This document shows positions 46,566 to 55,017 of a stretch of DNA of 64,000 bases, piece after piece. Position 1 is the first letter of the stretch, and each line of letters opens with the position of its first letter. Position numbers and translations under genes: made by a program. The notes beneath the pieces were generated by a model that did not search any database, had not been told where the DNA came from, and saw only the letters and a list, made by a program, of their open reading frames with translations. Source of the DNA: Thermocrispum municipale DSM 44069 (GTDB lineage Bacteria; Actinomycetota; Actinomycetes; Mycobacteriales; Pseudonocardiaceae); the NCBI RefSeq assembly GCF_000427825.1, contig NZ_KE386593.1:723847-787846 (forward strand). The letters run 5' to 3'.

Positions 46566-47770
46566 TGGCGGTTGACGACCTTTGGTACCACCGCGCTCGT
46601 GACCCCGAGACGGGGGAGCGGCTGCCCACGAAGCGCCACGGTCGCGGCAAGCGGTGGCGGGTCCGCTGGACAGACCCAGAGACGGGCCAGACTCGCACGC
46701 AGTTCTTCGACCGGCGGGCCGACGCCGAGCGCCACGACGCCAACATGCGCGCGGACATCTCGCGGGGCCAGTACGTGGACCCTCGCGCGGGCAAGCTCAC
46801 CGTCGCCGAGTACGCCAACCACTGGCGTCGGACCCAGCTCCACCGGCAGAGCACGGCCGAGCGGACCGAGCGGGTCATCCGGCGGCACATCGTGCCCGTG
46901 CTGGGTGCCCTGCCGCTGGCCCAGGTGCGCAACTCGCACATCCGGGGTTGGGGCAAGGATCGCGCGGAACGCCTCGCGCCGAGCACGCTGGCGACCGTCT
47001 ACCACGGCACGCTCGTGCCGCTGTTCAACGCGGCTGTCGCCGACAAGCGCATCGGCAGCACGCCGTGTGTCGGCATCCGGCTGCCGGAGATCCCGGACGC
47101 CCGGTACTACATCGCCAGGCCGGAGCAGGTGCATGCGCTTGCGGAGGCCCTGCCCGAGCGGTACCGCGCGATCGTCTACCTCGCCGCTGGCTGCGGCTGG
47201 CGCGGCGGCGAGATCTTCGGCCTCGAACGCGACGCGATCGACTTCGAGCGGCGTGAGGTGCACGTTCGCCAACAACTCACCGTCGTGAGCGGGCGGAACC
47301 CGTTCCTCGCTCCGCCGAAAACCAAGACCAGCATCCGGACGAACGAGCTGCCCGTGGTCGCGGCGGAGGCGCTGCGCCACCACCTGGACACGTTCCGGCC
47401 GCTGCCCGAGGAGATCGACGACGAGACGGACCCGCGCCGACCGACCCGGCGTCCGGTCGATCTAGTGTTCACGCGCGGAGATGGCCGGCCGATCCACCGG
47501 TCGGACTGGTCGTACATCTGGCGGCCCGCGGTGGAGAAGGCGGGACTGCCGAAGGGGTTCGGCCTGCGTGACCTGCGGCACTACTTCGCCACGGTGCTGA
47601 TCTTCGGCGGAGCCAACGTCAAGACCGTCCAGCTCGCGATGGGCCACACGACGCCGACGGTCACGCTGAACACCTACGTGGGCTACTGGCCGGACGCCGT
47701 GGACCAGACTCGTTCACTGGTTGATTCCGCCCTCGGTTGTACCGGGGATGTACCTGGCGGCACCGACTAG
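46562..47770 (+). CDS. int: Tyrosine site-specific integrase
   Basis: A 402-residue (GTG) or 401-residue (ATG at 46565) tyrosine recombinase. It has an N-terminal AP2-like arm-binding region (KRWRVRWTDPETGQTRTQFF), a SAM-like core-binding domain (about 75-165) and the catalytic domain. In ATG numbering the catalytic residues are Arg213 (CGWRGGEIFGL), Arg338 in LRDLRHY, His361 (MGHTT) and Tyr371 (LNTYVG). The first His of the HxxR box is replaced by Arg335, a variant that I believe is also found in other actinobacterial integrases. It lies 33 nt from attR, and its start overlaps the repSA stop, leaving no room for an xis gene. Confidence 0.93.
   Translation: MMAVDDLWYHRARDPETGERLPTKRHGRGKRWRVRWTDPETGQTRTQFFDRRADAERHDANMRADISRGQYVDPRAGKLTVAEYANHWRRTQLHRQSTAERTERVIRRHIVPVLGALPLAQVRNSHIRGWGKDRAERLAPSTLATVYHGTLVPLFNAAVADKRIGSTPCVGIRLPEIPDARYYIARPEQVHALAEALPERYRAIVYLAAGCGWRGGEIFGLERDAIDFERREVHVRQQLTVVSGRNPFLAPPKTKTSIRTNELPVVAAEALRHHLDTFRPLPEEIDDETDPRRPTRRPVDLVFTRGDGRPIHRSDWSYIWRPAVEKAGLPKGFGLRDLRHYFATVLIFGGANVKTVQLAMGHTTPTVTLNTYVGYWPDAVDQTRSLVDSALGCTGDVPGGTD
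47738..47754. promoter_or_regulatory. Candidate integrase arm-type site, right
   Basis: TGTACC-N5-TGTACC within the 3' end of int, 49 bp inside attR, with the same spacing and orientation as the pair at 42145-42161. Confidence 0.5.
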
Positions 47771-47798
47771 CGCATCACCGCAGGTCACGAAGCCAATA

Positions 47799-48290
47799 TC
47801 ACCGGTAGTTGGTGAACTGCAGCGCGACGCCGAAGTCCTCCTTCTTGAGCATCGCGATGACGTCCTGCAGGTGGTCCTTCTTCTTGCCGGACACCCGCAG
47901 CTGGTCGCCTTGAATCTGCGCCTGGACGCCCTTCGGGCCCTCGTCGCGGATGAACTTGGCGATCTTCTTGGCCTTGTCGGACGGGATGCCCTGCTGGATC
48001 GTGCCCGCCACCTTGTAGATCTTGCCGGACAGCGTGGGCTCGCCTGCCTCGAACGCCTTCAGTGAGATGCCGCGCTTGATCAGCTTGTCCTTGAAGACCT
48101 CGACGGCGGCCTTGGCGCGCTCCTCGGTTTCCGCCTCGATGGTCACCGCGTTCTCGCCCGCCCAGGACACGGTGGCTCCGGTTCCGCGGAAGTCGAACCG
48201 CGTGGCCAGCTCCTTGGCCGCCTGGTTGAGCGCGTTGTCCACCTCCTGGCGGTCGACCTTGCTCACCACGTCGAACGATGGATCCGCCAC
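47799..48290 (-). CDS. YajQ family (DUF520) nucleotide-binding protein
   Basis: A 163-residue protein with the full YajQ sequence, from [20 protein letters not shown] through [19 protein letters not shown] to [12 protein letters not shown]. Members bind nucleic acid, and some Xanthomonas members bind cyclic di-GMP; the role in actinobacteria is unknown. The last six codons coincide with attR and the TGA now lies on the element side, so the element restores a normal C-terminus. The GTG at 48290 is the family start. Confidence 0.93.
   Translation of the reverse strand: MADPSFDVVSKVDRQEVDNALNQAAKELATRFDFRGTGATVSWAGENAVTIEAETEERAKAAVEVFKDKLIKRGISLKAFEAGEPTLSGKIYKVAGTIQQGIPSDKAKKIAKFIRDEGPKGVQAQIQGDQLRVSGKKKDHLQDVIAMLKKEDFGVALQFTNYR
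47803..47820. mobile_element. attR within the 3' end of yajQ
   Basis: The second copy of CGGTAGTTGGTGAACTGC. Read on the minus strand it encodes the yajQ C-terminus QFTNYR, so integration used the 3' end of that gene. Confidence 0.8.
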
Positions 48291-48364
48291 TGGAAACTCA
48301 CACCCCGTGCGTCGTGTCGAACTGCTTGGCCGCACTCTATCGCGGTCGATGAGCCGGACGGTGG

Positions 48365-49270
48365 TCAACGCCGGGTGGCTTGCCTTTCCTTGCCGCGGCG
48401 GGCCTTGTCGACCACTTCGAGGACGGCGTCGTGGACCGGGCCGGGTTTCTCCTGCGGGACGGCGTGCCCGGCGCCGTGGACCACGACCACTTTGCCGTCC
48501 GGGACGGCGGCCATGAGCACGGCGGCTTTCTGGTTGAGCAGCGGGCGGAGCTTGCTCATGCCGCGATCGACCCGGCCGCCTTGCACGGAGATGGTCGGGA
48601 CGGGTGGTGTGCCTTTCTCCTGCAGGCGGCGCATGGTCGGGTTGGCGGCACCGATGTGCTTGGCCTCGCGGGCGCCGGTGTGCATCGCCTGGTGGCACGC
48701 GTAGTCGCGCAGCATGATCCGCGCGCGTTCGTCGGTGATCTCGGGGCCGAACCCGTGCGGGAGGCTGGTGCGTTCGATCAGTCGCTGTGCACCGAACCGG
48801 GCCAGCAGGCCCATGAGCCGCATCGACCAGGCGGTGATCCTGGCGTTGTGTGGCGGCATCGCTTCGGCGAGGGTGGCGTCGACGAACACCAGTCCGGCGA
48901 CACGGTCGGGGTGCCGGTCGGCGAAGAGCCGGACGATCGGACCGCCCCAGCTGTGTCCGACCAGGATCACGGGATCGACCTCGTCGATCGCTTCCAGCAG
49001 GGCGGTCAGGTCGTCGACGATGCGCTCCAGCGTGCGGTCGGCGGGGTCCTCGTCGCTGCCTCCGTAGCCTGCGCGGTCGTAGGAGAGTGTGCGGGTATGG
49101 GCGCTCATGGCGTGCTGGGTGTGGCTCCACGTGGCGGCCGGGGCGCTCATGCCTGCTTCGAACACGACGAGCGGTCCCGGGCCTTCGCCTGCGACGACGG
49201 TGCGGAGCTTGCGGCCGTCGGGAATCGTGACGAACCGTTCGGTGAGGCCTGCGCCGGGGTCGAGGTGCAT
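48365..49270 (-). CDS. Alpha/beta hydrolase
   Basis: A 301-residue serine hydrolase. The nucleophile elbow is [12 protein letters not shown], the oxyanion region [14 protein letters not shown], the acid is probably in the segment after TISVQGG, and the catalytic His is in [15 protein letters not shown] typical strand order for the fold is visible; the substrate is unknown. The ATG at 49270 has AAAGG upstream. The amidase gene ends 11 nt before it, so they may share a transcript. Confidence 0.88.
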   Translation of the reverse strand: MHLDPGAGLTERFVTIPDGRKLRTVVAGEGPGPLVVFEAGMSAPAATWSHTQHAMSAHTRTLSYDRAGYGGSDEDPADRTLERIVDDLTALLEAIDEVDPVILVGHSWGGPIVRLFADRHPDRVAGLVFVDATLAEAMPPHNARITAWSMRLMGLLARFGAQRLIERTSLPHGFGPEITDERARIMLRDYACHQAMHTGAREAKHIGAANPTMRRLQEKGTPPVPTISVQGGRVDRGMSKLRPLLNQKAAVLMAAVPDGKVVVVHGAGHAVPQEKPGPVHDAVLEVVDKARRGKERQATRR

Positions 49271-49281
49271 GGGGCGGCCTT

Positions 49282-50703
49282 TCACTTGTTCCAGCACGGC
49301 GGGTGGATGTCGGACCACAGGCCGGCGCGCTCCAGCTGCGCGGCAAGGGCCAGAACCTGGGCATCGTGGCGTTGCCGGCCGACGAGCTGCACTGCCAACG
49401 GAAGTCCGTCGGCGTCTTGATGAGTCGGAACGGTGACGGCGGGCTGTCCGGTGTAGTTGGCCCACGGCGTGTAGGCCGACCACGCCAACATGCGGTCCGG
49501 TACACCCTCGACGTCGTCGTCCTCGTGGTAGTAGCCGATGGGGACGGCCGGGCCGTTCGTCGTAGGGGTTACGGCGATGTCGTACTCGTCGAGTGCGGTG
49601 AGGAAGGTGCCGGCGAAGTTGGCGATGACGGCTTGGGCCTGGACGGCCTCCGTTCCGGAGAGCTTCCTGCCGAGGGAGTCCAGGTAACGGTTGTACGGAC
49701 GCAACAGGTGGCGCTGTTCCGGAGGAACGGACGTGTCCACGGCGGTGGCAACGGTGAAGCCGAACCAGTTCACGATGGCGTCCCGGACGGACTGGTCGTA
49801 GCGTGCGGGCAGCGCGACCTCGTACACCTTGTGGCCGAGGTCGCGCAACGCGCTTGTTGCTCGCCGAAGTGCGGCCTCGGCCTCCGGATGCGGCTCACCG
49901 ACTCCAGGATCGGACCACACGGCAATCTTGAGCCTGCCGGTGGGCTCGCCGAGCGTCGACGTGAAGCTCCGCTTCGGCCGCCATCCGTACAGATCGCCGG
50001 GCGCGGGCTGCGCGAGGACGTCCAGCAGGAGCGCGGCGTCCTCGACGGTTCTGGCGATGGGGCCTTCCGTCGAGGCGGAGAAGTAGGGCACTGCCGGTGC
50101 GGAGCTCACCAGACCGCGGCTGGGTTTGACCCCGACGAGGTGACACGTCGCCGCGGGCGTCCTGATCGAGCCGGCTCCGTCGCTGGCATGCGCCAACGGC
50201 AAGAGCCCGCCCGCCACCGCCGCAGCCGCGCCGCCACTCGAACCGGAGGCGTAGCGCTCCGTGGCATACGGCGTGACGGACGGGTGTGGCGTCACGTCGT
50301 TTTCGGTGTAGCAGGTCGAGCCGAACTCCGGGGTGTTCGTCTTGCCGACGATGACCGCTCCGGCATCGCGGAGCAGTCCGACGGTCCAGGTGTCCGCGGG
50401 TGGCACGAAGTCCTTCAGGGCTGCTGAACCGAACGTGGTGCGCAGGCCCTCGGTGGCGAAGAGATCCTTGACGCCGATGGGAAGGCCGCACAGGGGTGGC
50501 GCGTCGCCGCGGGTGAGGAGTTCGTCGGCGTGGTCGGCTTGGCGGAGCGCTGCGTCGGGGTCGACGGTGACGAAAGCGCCCAGGGTTTGATCATGCCGCT
50601 TGATGCGGCTCAGGTAGTGCTCGGTGAGCCTGCGCGCGGTGAACTTCCTGCGGCGAAGTGCGCGCAGCTGCTGGGCAGCGGTGAAGTGGTGCAGCCCGGT
50701 CAT
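49282..50703 (-). CDS. Amidase signature family protein
   Basis: A 473-residue amidase. The Ser-cisSer-Lys triad lies in [17 protein letters not shown] (Lys) and the Gly/Ser-rich signature [16 protein letters not shown] followed by [14 protein letters not shown]. It hydrolyses a carboxylic amide; the natural substrate cannot be told. The ATG at 50703 overlaps the TGA of the upstream tetR gene (ATGA), so the two are coupled and the regulator probably controls the amidase. The same frame continues open upstream through the tetR gene but is not coding there. Confidence 0.92.
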   Translation of the reverse strand: MTGLHHFTAAQQLRALRRRKFTARRLTEHYLSRIKRHDQTLGAFVTVDPDAALRQADHADELLTRGDAPPLCGLPIGVKDLFATEGLRTTFGSAALKDFVPPADTWTVGLLRDAGAVIVGKTNTPEFGSTCYTENDVTPHPSVTPYATERYASGSSGGAAAAVAGGLLPLAHASDGAGSIRTPAATCHLVGVKPSRGLVSSAPAVPYFSASTEGPIARTVEDAALLLDVLAQPAPGDLYGWRPKRSFTSTLGEPTGRLKIAVWSDPGVGEPHPEAEAALRRATSALRDLGHKVYEVALPARYDQSVRDAIVNWFGFTVATAVDTSVPPEQRHLLRPYNRYLDSLGRKLSGTEAVQAQAVIANFAGTFLTALDEYDIAVTPTTNGPAVPIGYYHEDDDVEGVPDRMLAWSAYTPWANYTGQPAVTVPTHQDADGLPLAVQLVGRQRHDAQVLALAAQLERAGLWSDIHPPCWNK

Positions 50704-51275
50704 GACCGCACCGCGGACGAGGTGAGCAGCAGGTGGGCCGACGCAGCGATCACGTCGAGGTCCTCCGGAGCGAACGGCTCGCCGGTGAACAGGCGCCGGT
50801 GCACCAGGGGGCCTTCCAGCAGGTTGCCGAGCAACGACGGTTCCGGCACCTGGCTGATCTCGCCACGGCGGACCGCCCTGGCCACCGCGTTTACCAGCGG
50901 CTGTGACCTGTTGACGCTCATCGCCCGCAGCTTCTCCTCGGCGTGCGGGTCCGAGCGCACATCGGCGAGAAACCCGGCGATGCCGTTCGCCCACGGCTGC
51001 GCCCATGCTGCTGCCAGGTCGTCGAGAAAGGCGCGCAAGTCCGATAGCAGCGAGCCGGTGTCGACGTCTCGTGCGGGCGGAATGTGTGTCGCCAGGACGT
51101 CTGCGACCAGCGCTGCCTTGCTCGACCAGCGCCGGTAGACGTCGGTGCGGTGGGCCTTTGCTTCTCCGGCGACGTCGCTGAGTGTCAGGCCGGTGTATCC
51201 GCGGCTCTGCAGGAGCGACCATGTGGCGTCGATCAGTCGGCGTTCCAGCTCCGCGTCCCGGGGGCGTCCGGCCAT
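50700..51275 (-). CDS. TetR family regulator coupled to the amidase gene
   Basis: A 191-residue TetR protein. The helix-turn-helix is GRPRDAELERRLIDATWSLL, YTGLTLSDVAGEAKAHRTDVYRRWSSK (about residues 3-50). The C-terminal domain (about 80-190) matches the TetR_C type with LRAMSVNRSQPLVNAVARAV. A 23-bp perfect palindrome just upstream of the start is its likely operator. The stop overlaps the amidase ATG. Confidence 0.9.
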   Translation of the reverse strand: MAGRPRDAELERRLIDATWSLLQSRGYTGLTLSDVAGEAKAHRTDVYRRWSSKAALVADVLATHIPPARDVDTGSLLSDLRAFLDDLAAAWAQPWANGIAGFLADVRSDPHAEEKLRAMSVNRSQPLVNAVARAVRRGEISQVPEPSLLGNLLEGPLVHRRLFTGEPFAPEDLDVIAASAHLLLTSSAVRS

Positions 51276-51286
51276 TGCTATCGCCT

Positions 51287-51309
51287 TTCCGCTACATCGT
51301 GTAGCGGAA
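51287..51309. promoter_or_regulatory. Palindromic TetR operator
   Basis: Arms TTCCGCTACA and TGTAGCGGAA are perfectly complementary around a 3-bp TCG centre. The site begins 12 nt upstream of the tetR ATG and includes its GGAAAGG ribosome-site region, which suits autorepression. Confidence 0.7.
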
Positions 51310-51422
51310 TGCTAGGCCGTGGCGGCCCCGCGGGCAAGCGCGAATGGTGGGGCTCCCCCCTTGCGCAACCCCGGGATGAGATTCGGTAATCTAATGCTCG
51401 GCCGGGCATCGACCCGAGCCAC

Positions 51423-51504
51423 GGCAGGTTACCCAAGCGGCCAAAGGGATCTGACTGTAAATCAGACGGCTCAGCCTTCGGGGGTTCGAATCCCTCACCT
51501 GCCA
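51423..51504 (+). tRNA. tRNA-Tyr (anticodon GTA)
   Basis: An 82-nt type II tRNA. The acceptor stem GGCAGGT pairs with ACCTGCC (51497-51503), with discriminator A at 51504. The anticodon loop reads CTGTAAA in the stem TCTGA..TCAGA, followed by a long variable arm and GGTTCGAATCC in the T loop. The 3' CCA is not encoded. TAATCT at 51387-51392 is a plausible -10. Confidence 0.97.
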
Positions 51505-51510
51505 CTCGAG

Positions 51511-51559
51511 GCGAAACGCCCCGCTGACCAGCGAGAACACGGTCAGCGGGGCGTTTCGC
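51511..51559 (+). terminator. Strong hairpin terminator after tRNA-Tyr
   Basis: A perfect 19-bp stem pairs 51511-51529 with 51541-51559 around an 11-nt loop. The AAACGCC and GGCGTTT ends give a partial U tract in both directions, so it may be bidirectional. Confidence 0.85.
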
Positions 51560-51653
51560 TGTGTCCGGCTCCGTCCGGCTGTCTCTGCCCGATGCCTACC
51601 CAGACCCTCGCCACTCGACGGGTGACTGCCGGCCCAGGGAAGGAACCCGCTCA

Positions 51654-52269
51654 TCAAGGCAACCGCAGGAGCTGGACGCAGATCTGCTCGACTGCTTCGG
51701 GCACGTGTGGGTTGCGCCGGAGGTGCGGAGTACGCGCCACATCGTTGGCGACCGACAGCGCCGCGTGCACTGTGATGCGCGCGGTCACCGGGTCCAGATC
51801 CGGTTGGACCGAACGCAGCAAATGCACCCACTCGTCGATGTAGGTGCTCTGAGCTTGCCTTGCCTGGCGCCGCCGATCCTCCGGCAAGTGCTCGATCTCG
51901 GTCGTCTGCAGGTCGATCAGGTGGGGGTGATCGACGATGAACTGGACGTAGGTGCGAGCAAGCTTACGCAAGATCGCATTTTCCGACGGCTCGATGTAGG
52001 CACCGGACAGGTGGAGGTACAGGGCTGCCGTCCCGCGGTCGAAAGCCGTCTCCAGGAGTTCGAGTTTGCTGCCGAAGTGGTTGTAGATGCTGGCTCCTGC
52101 GATGCCGACAGCGGCACCGATGTCGTCCAGGCTGACGCTGGTGAAACCCCGGACGGCGAACATGCGAATGGCCTCGGCGAGCAGTGCTTCCCGCCGGGAG
52201 CTGCGCCCTACGGAGGAGTGCGGGGCAGCGGCGGTGCTCGGGAAGTCGGGGGGACACGTCCGCGTACAT
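51654..52269 (-). CDS. TetR family regulator, apparent 1-nt frameshift near the start
   Basis: The frame open from the ATG at 52163 gives 169 residues with most of a TetR protein (FAVRGFTSVSLDDIGAAVGI, ASIYNHFGSKLELLETAFD, then a C-terminal TetR_C-like domain). It lacks the start of helix 1: the same frame reads SSRREALLAEAIR just upstream but has no start codon before a stop. An ATG at 52269 begins in another frame. Removing one base from the six-C run (six G on the plus strand at 52248-52253) joins the two into a normal 204-residue TetR beginning MYADVSPDFPST. Either the gene is broken or the run is a sequence error. Confidence 0.7.
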
Positions 52270-52302
52270 GATCCGCTCGAGCAGGTCGGCGAGCAGAGGT
52301 GA

Positions 52303-52392
52303 GGCGCCCCGCTGGTCCCGTTTGCTCGGGCTCAGCGGGGCGCCGTCTTATCTCCGGTTCCCCCAGGGCGCCGCGGCAATGCCGCGGCGCCC
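52303..52392 (-). terminator. Two hairpins downstream of the carboxylesterase gene
   Basis: A perfect 12-bp stem at 52303-52314/52333-52344 and a second perfect 12-bp stem at 52366-52377/52381-52392 with a 3-nt loop lie between the esterase stop and the tetR start. On the minus strand they follow the esterase. Confidence 0.7.
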
Positions 52393-52408
52393 ACCCCCAG
52401 CGATCTGG

Positions 52409-54004
52409 TCAGCGCAGGTGTGACCAGAAGCTGCACTGGTGCGCTTCGGCGAAATCGATCTGCCGGATTTCGCCGTCCCCCGGGGCGAGCTGCTGGGTGC
52501 CTGCGGACTGCCCGGGACGCATGCGCGGCCACGGCACGCCACCCTTACCGTTCGGGTCGCCGGATGCAGCGAACGATGTCCAGTAGTCGATCATCTGCTC
52601 CGACAACTTCTCCTGGTCCGCGGTGAACGGTGGCGCGACCCCTCCAAGGTCGAAGAACGACCACAACTCCGAGGCATGCTGCGCGCCGGTGGGAATCTCC
52701 GGCTCGGGCCCGACCGGCGGCGGTGCCGGATCAGCGAACTCGTAGTGGTGAACCGGAACGTGCTGGGCCAGCTCCTGCGAGACCCGGTACTGAGTGCAGG
52801 ACCACGAGTCGTCGGTGACGATGGCCGCCCATGCGTGGGCCGGGGTCGGGTAGTTCTGCAACGGGTACCGCTTGCTGACCTTGCCCGCCTCGTCGCCGAA
52901 GGTCTCCTTCAGCACGGTGCGGTAGGTCTCTTCGCTCATCGGCTTGCCCTGGTCGTAGACGGCGGTCCACGCCATGGCTTCTTCCTTGGTGCTGCCGGAC
53001 AACACCGGAACCCGGTGGAACTGTCCTGACTTGACGGCCTTCTCCGGATGCAGCGGCAAGGTCGGGGTGTTGTACGCCGGCTGGATGAAGTACTGCTGCA
53101 CCGGCATCAACTTGTCCACCGGGAGATCCCGCAAGCACCTCAAGACATCCTGTGTGTCGCCTTCGCAGCCCAGCTGCGCGGCAGTCTGCGCGCCCCGCTC
53201 TCGCATGACGGAAACCGGCTGGTAGATCGACGAAGCCTGCTCGTTGAGGTAGTGGTAGTGGTTCCGCCATGTGTACCCGCACGAGCCGCTCTGCATGACC
53301 GCCTTGTCGAACAGTCCCCGTGCCGACGGCGAGGTCAACTGGGCGCAGACGCTCATCGCGCCCGCGGACTGGCCGGCCACGGTGACGTTGCGTGGGTCGC
53401 CACCGAACGCGGCGATGTTGCGACGCACCCACTTCAGCGCCGCCTGCTGGTCCTGCAGGCCGAACGTTCCTGATCCGGCAAGGCCGGGATGCGCGAAGAA
53501 GCCGAAGATGCCGAGCCGATAGTTGACGGTGACCACGACCGCGTCGCCACGAGTGGCCATCCGCTGGGCGTCGTAACTGCTGCCGGTGCCCATGTAGAAG
53601 CCGCCGCCGTGCATCCACACGACGACCGGACGCGGCTTGCCCGAATCCTTCTTCGGCGCCGTGACGTTGAGGTACAGACAGTCCTCGCTCGTACTGCCTT
53701 CGGGCAGTTCGCCCGGAACCTGTGCGCAGGGCGGCGCAGGCTTGGTCGCGTCACGCACGCCGTCCCACGGCTGTGGCTCTGCCGGCTTCCGCCAACGCCG
53801 GTCCCCCGTCGGCGCGGCGGCATAGGGAATGCCCTGGAAGACCGTCGCGTTCTCGTGCGCGGTGCCGCGAACCTTGCCGTACTCGGTGGTGACGATCGGT
53901 TCACTCGTCTCGCCCGGCTGCGCGACCGCCAGCGGAGAAAGGCAGGCGAGCAGCCCCGCCGTCCCCGCCAAGGCGAGCAGCGCCCGCCGTCGTCGACTGG
54001 TCAT
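52409..54004 (-). CDS. Secreted type-B carboxylesterase
   Basis: A 531-residue esterase/lipase. The basic N-terminus and hydrophobic core (RRRRALLALAGTAGLLACL, then AVAQPG) form a signal peptide. Type-B markers are TTEYGKVRGT, SEDCLYLNVTAP, VVVWMHGGGFYMGTG and the nucleophile elbow FGGDPRNVTVAGQSAGAM with Ser213. The catalytic His lies near the end, in VHHYEFAD or in TGAQHASELW; the latter position is usual. It probably hydrolyses esters outside the cell. The ATG at 54004 has GAGGGGGA upstream. Two hairpins follow the stop. Confidence 0.93.
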   Translation of the reverse strand: MTSRRRRALLALAGTAGLLACLSPLAVAQPGETSEPIVTTEYGKVRGTAHENATVFQGIPYAAAPTGDRRWRKPAEPQPWDGVRDATKPAPPCAQVPGELPEGSTSEDCLYLNVTAPKKDSGKPRPVVVWMHGGGFYMGTGSSYDAQRMATRGDAVVVTVNYRLGIFGFFAHPGLAGSGTFGLQDQQAALKWVRRNIAAFGGDPRNVTVAGQSAGAMSVCAQLTSPSARGLFDKAVMQSGSCGYTWRNHYHYLNEQASSIYQPVSVMRERGAQTAAQLGCEGDTQDVLRCLRDLPVDKLMPVQQYFIQPAYNTPTLPLHPEKAVKSGQFHRVPVLSGSTKEEAMAWTAVYDQGKPMSEETYRTVLKETFGDEAGKVSKRYPLQNYPTPAHAWAAIVTDDSWSCTQYRVSQELAQHVPVHHYEFADPAPPPVGPEPEIPTGAQHASELWSFFDLGGVAPPFTADQEKLSEQMIDYWTSFAASGDPNGKGGVPWPRMRPGQSAGTQQLAPGDGEIRQIDFAEAHQCSFWSHLR

Positions 54005-54182
54005 TGTTCGTCCCCCTCGGTTGGCTCTCTCGTGGGCGCTCTCGAGTCCACCGCAGAGGAGGCCCCGCCGGATACCTGCATTGGAGGACAACCTGATCAA
54101 CGAAAGTTGCACGGCACGGGCCTGACGTGCATCTTTGGTGGTCGATTACGGCGGCAACGGCCCACGACGCCGCCGACGCACA

Positions 54183-54188
54183 TACGGT
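54183..54188 (+). promoter_or_regulatory. -10 hexamer of the two-component operon
   Basis: TACGGT lies 7 nt before the ATG at 54196, which fixes the likely start of the first kinase. Confidence 0.45.
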
Positions 54189-54195
54189 GATCGGC

Positions 54196-55017
54196 ATGGC
54201 CATGGCGACGACATGCGAGCCGGCCGAGCCCGGGCGGTTCGGCCGCTGGCGTACGCGTGGCCAAGTGATCCTTGACAATGCGGTGCTGGCGGTGGTTACG
54301 GCACTGTCGGTGCTGGTCCCATTGCTGCTTCCGGCAGGGGAACCACGCGCCAATCCCGGAGCGGGGACGCTCGGTTTCCTGGTGGTCGCGGTCGTGTTTC
54401 TCGCGGTGAGATCTCCGCGCGCACGGGTACAGCTCGTGCTCGCGGGGTGCACCGTGGTGATCGTGACCGGCGCGGTGCTCGCCGTTCCCGGAGTCCTGGC
54501 GACGTCGAACGAGCTCACCAATCTGTGGATGCCACTGGCTCCGCTGGGGCCGACCTACGGTGCCTACTTGTATCAGCAGGACCGTTGTCGCGCGTGGTTG
54601 ATGATCGGTGTGTTGACCGCTGTGGCGACCCGGCCGTGGGAGGCCTCGGTGCCGATAGCTGCCACCGGGCTGCTGTACCTGACGGTGCCGATGCTCTTCG
54701 GGTTCTACCTCTCCGCCCGGCGAGCCTTGGTGGCGTCGTTGACCGAGCGGGCGCAGCGTGCGGAGCGGGAACGGGAGCTGCGGGCCGAGCAGGCTCGTGC
54801 GGAGGAACGGGTACGGCTGGCGGCCGAGTTGCACGACATCGTCACCCATCGGCTCAGCCTGATGGTGTTGCATGCGGGGGCGCTCAAGGTGTCAGCGGCG
54901 GACGAGCCGACCCGGGCCGCTGCCGAAGAAGTGCGGGCGACGGGAGCCAAGGCGCTTGACGAGCTCCGAGACCTGCTTGGGGTGCTACGACACCCCGCTG
55001 CCCGACCGGATGGGTGA
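54196..55017 (+). CDS. Histidine kinase-like protein lacking the ATPase domain
   Basis: A 273-residue protein with about five membrane helices (residues about 25-175), a coiled-coil linker rich in Arg/Glu/Ala (about 178-205) and a HisKA_3-type dimerisation/phosphoacceptor segment AAELHDIVTHRLSLMVLHAG with His213. It ends about 60 residues later (DELRDLLGVLRH), where the HATPase_c domain of NarL-type kinases should begin. The next gene begins within its last codons. It may act as a receptor or phosphoacceptor partner for the second kinase. The ATG at 54196 is preferred over a GTG at 54127 because of the -10 hexamer. Confidence 0.8.
   Translation: MAMATTCEPAEPGRFGRWRTRGQVILDNAVLAVVTALSVLVPLLLPAGEPRANPGAGTLGFLVVAVVFLAVRSPRARVQLVLAGCTVVIVTGAVLAVPGVLATSNELTNLWMPLAPLGPTYGAYLYQQDRCRAWLMIGVLTAVATRPWEASVPIAATGLLYLTVPMLFGFYLSARRALVASLTERAQRAERERELRAEQARAEERVRLAAELHDIVTHRLSLMVLHAGALKVSAADEPTRAAAEEVRATGAKALDELRDLLGVLRHPAARPDG

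Larger units (their letters stand above)
42034..47820. mobile_element. Integrated AICE-like element, 5.8 kb
   Basis: The segment between the 18-bp direct repeats contains, left to right, an unknown low-GC gene, a large inverted repeat, an acetyltransferase, a GntR/UTRA regulator, an unknown protein, a RepSA-like initiator and a tyrosine integrase next to the right repeat. This resembles pSAM2-type elements (KorSA, repSA, int order), but no TraSA/FtsK-like transfer gene, Pra or xis is recognisable. Transfer and excision would need help. The right repeat is the 3' end of yajQ. Confidence 0.8.

Noticed and set aside
42034-47820. Prophage
   Set aside because: There are no capsid, terminase, portal or tail genes; the int, RepSA-like and GntR set indicates an AICE.
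50704-51222. In-frame upstream extension of the amidase
   Set aside because: It lies within the tetR gene in another frame; the amidase family start and the ATGA overlap fix the start at 50703.
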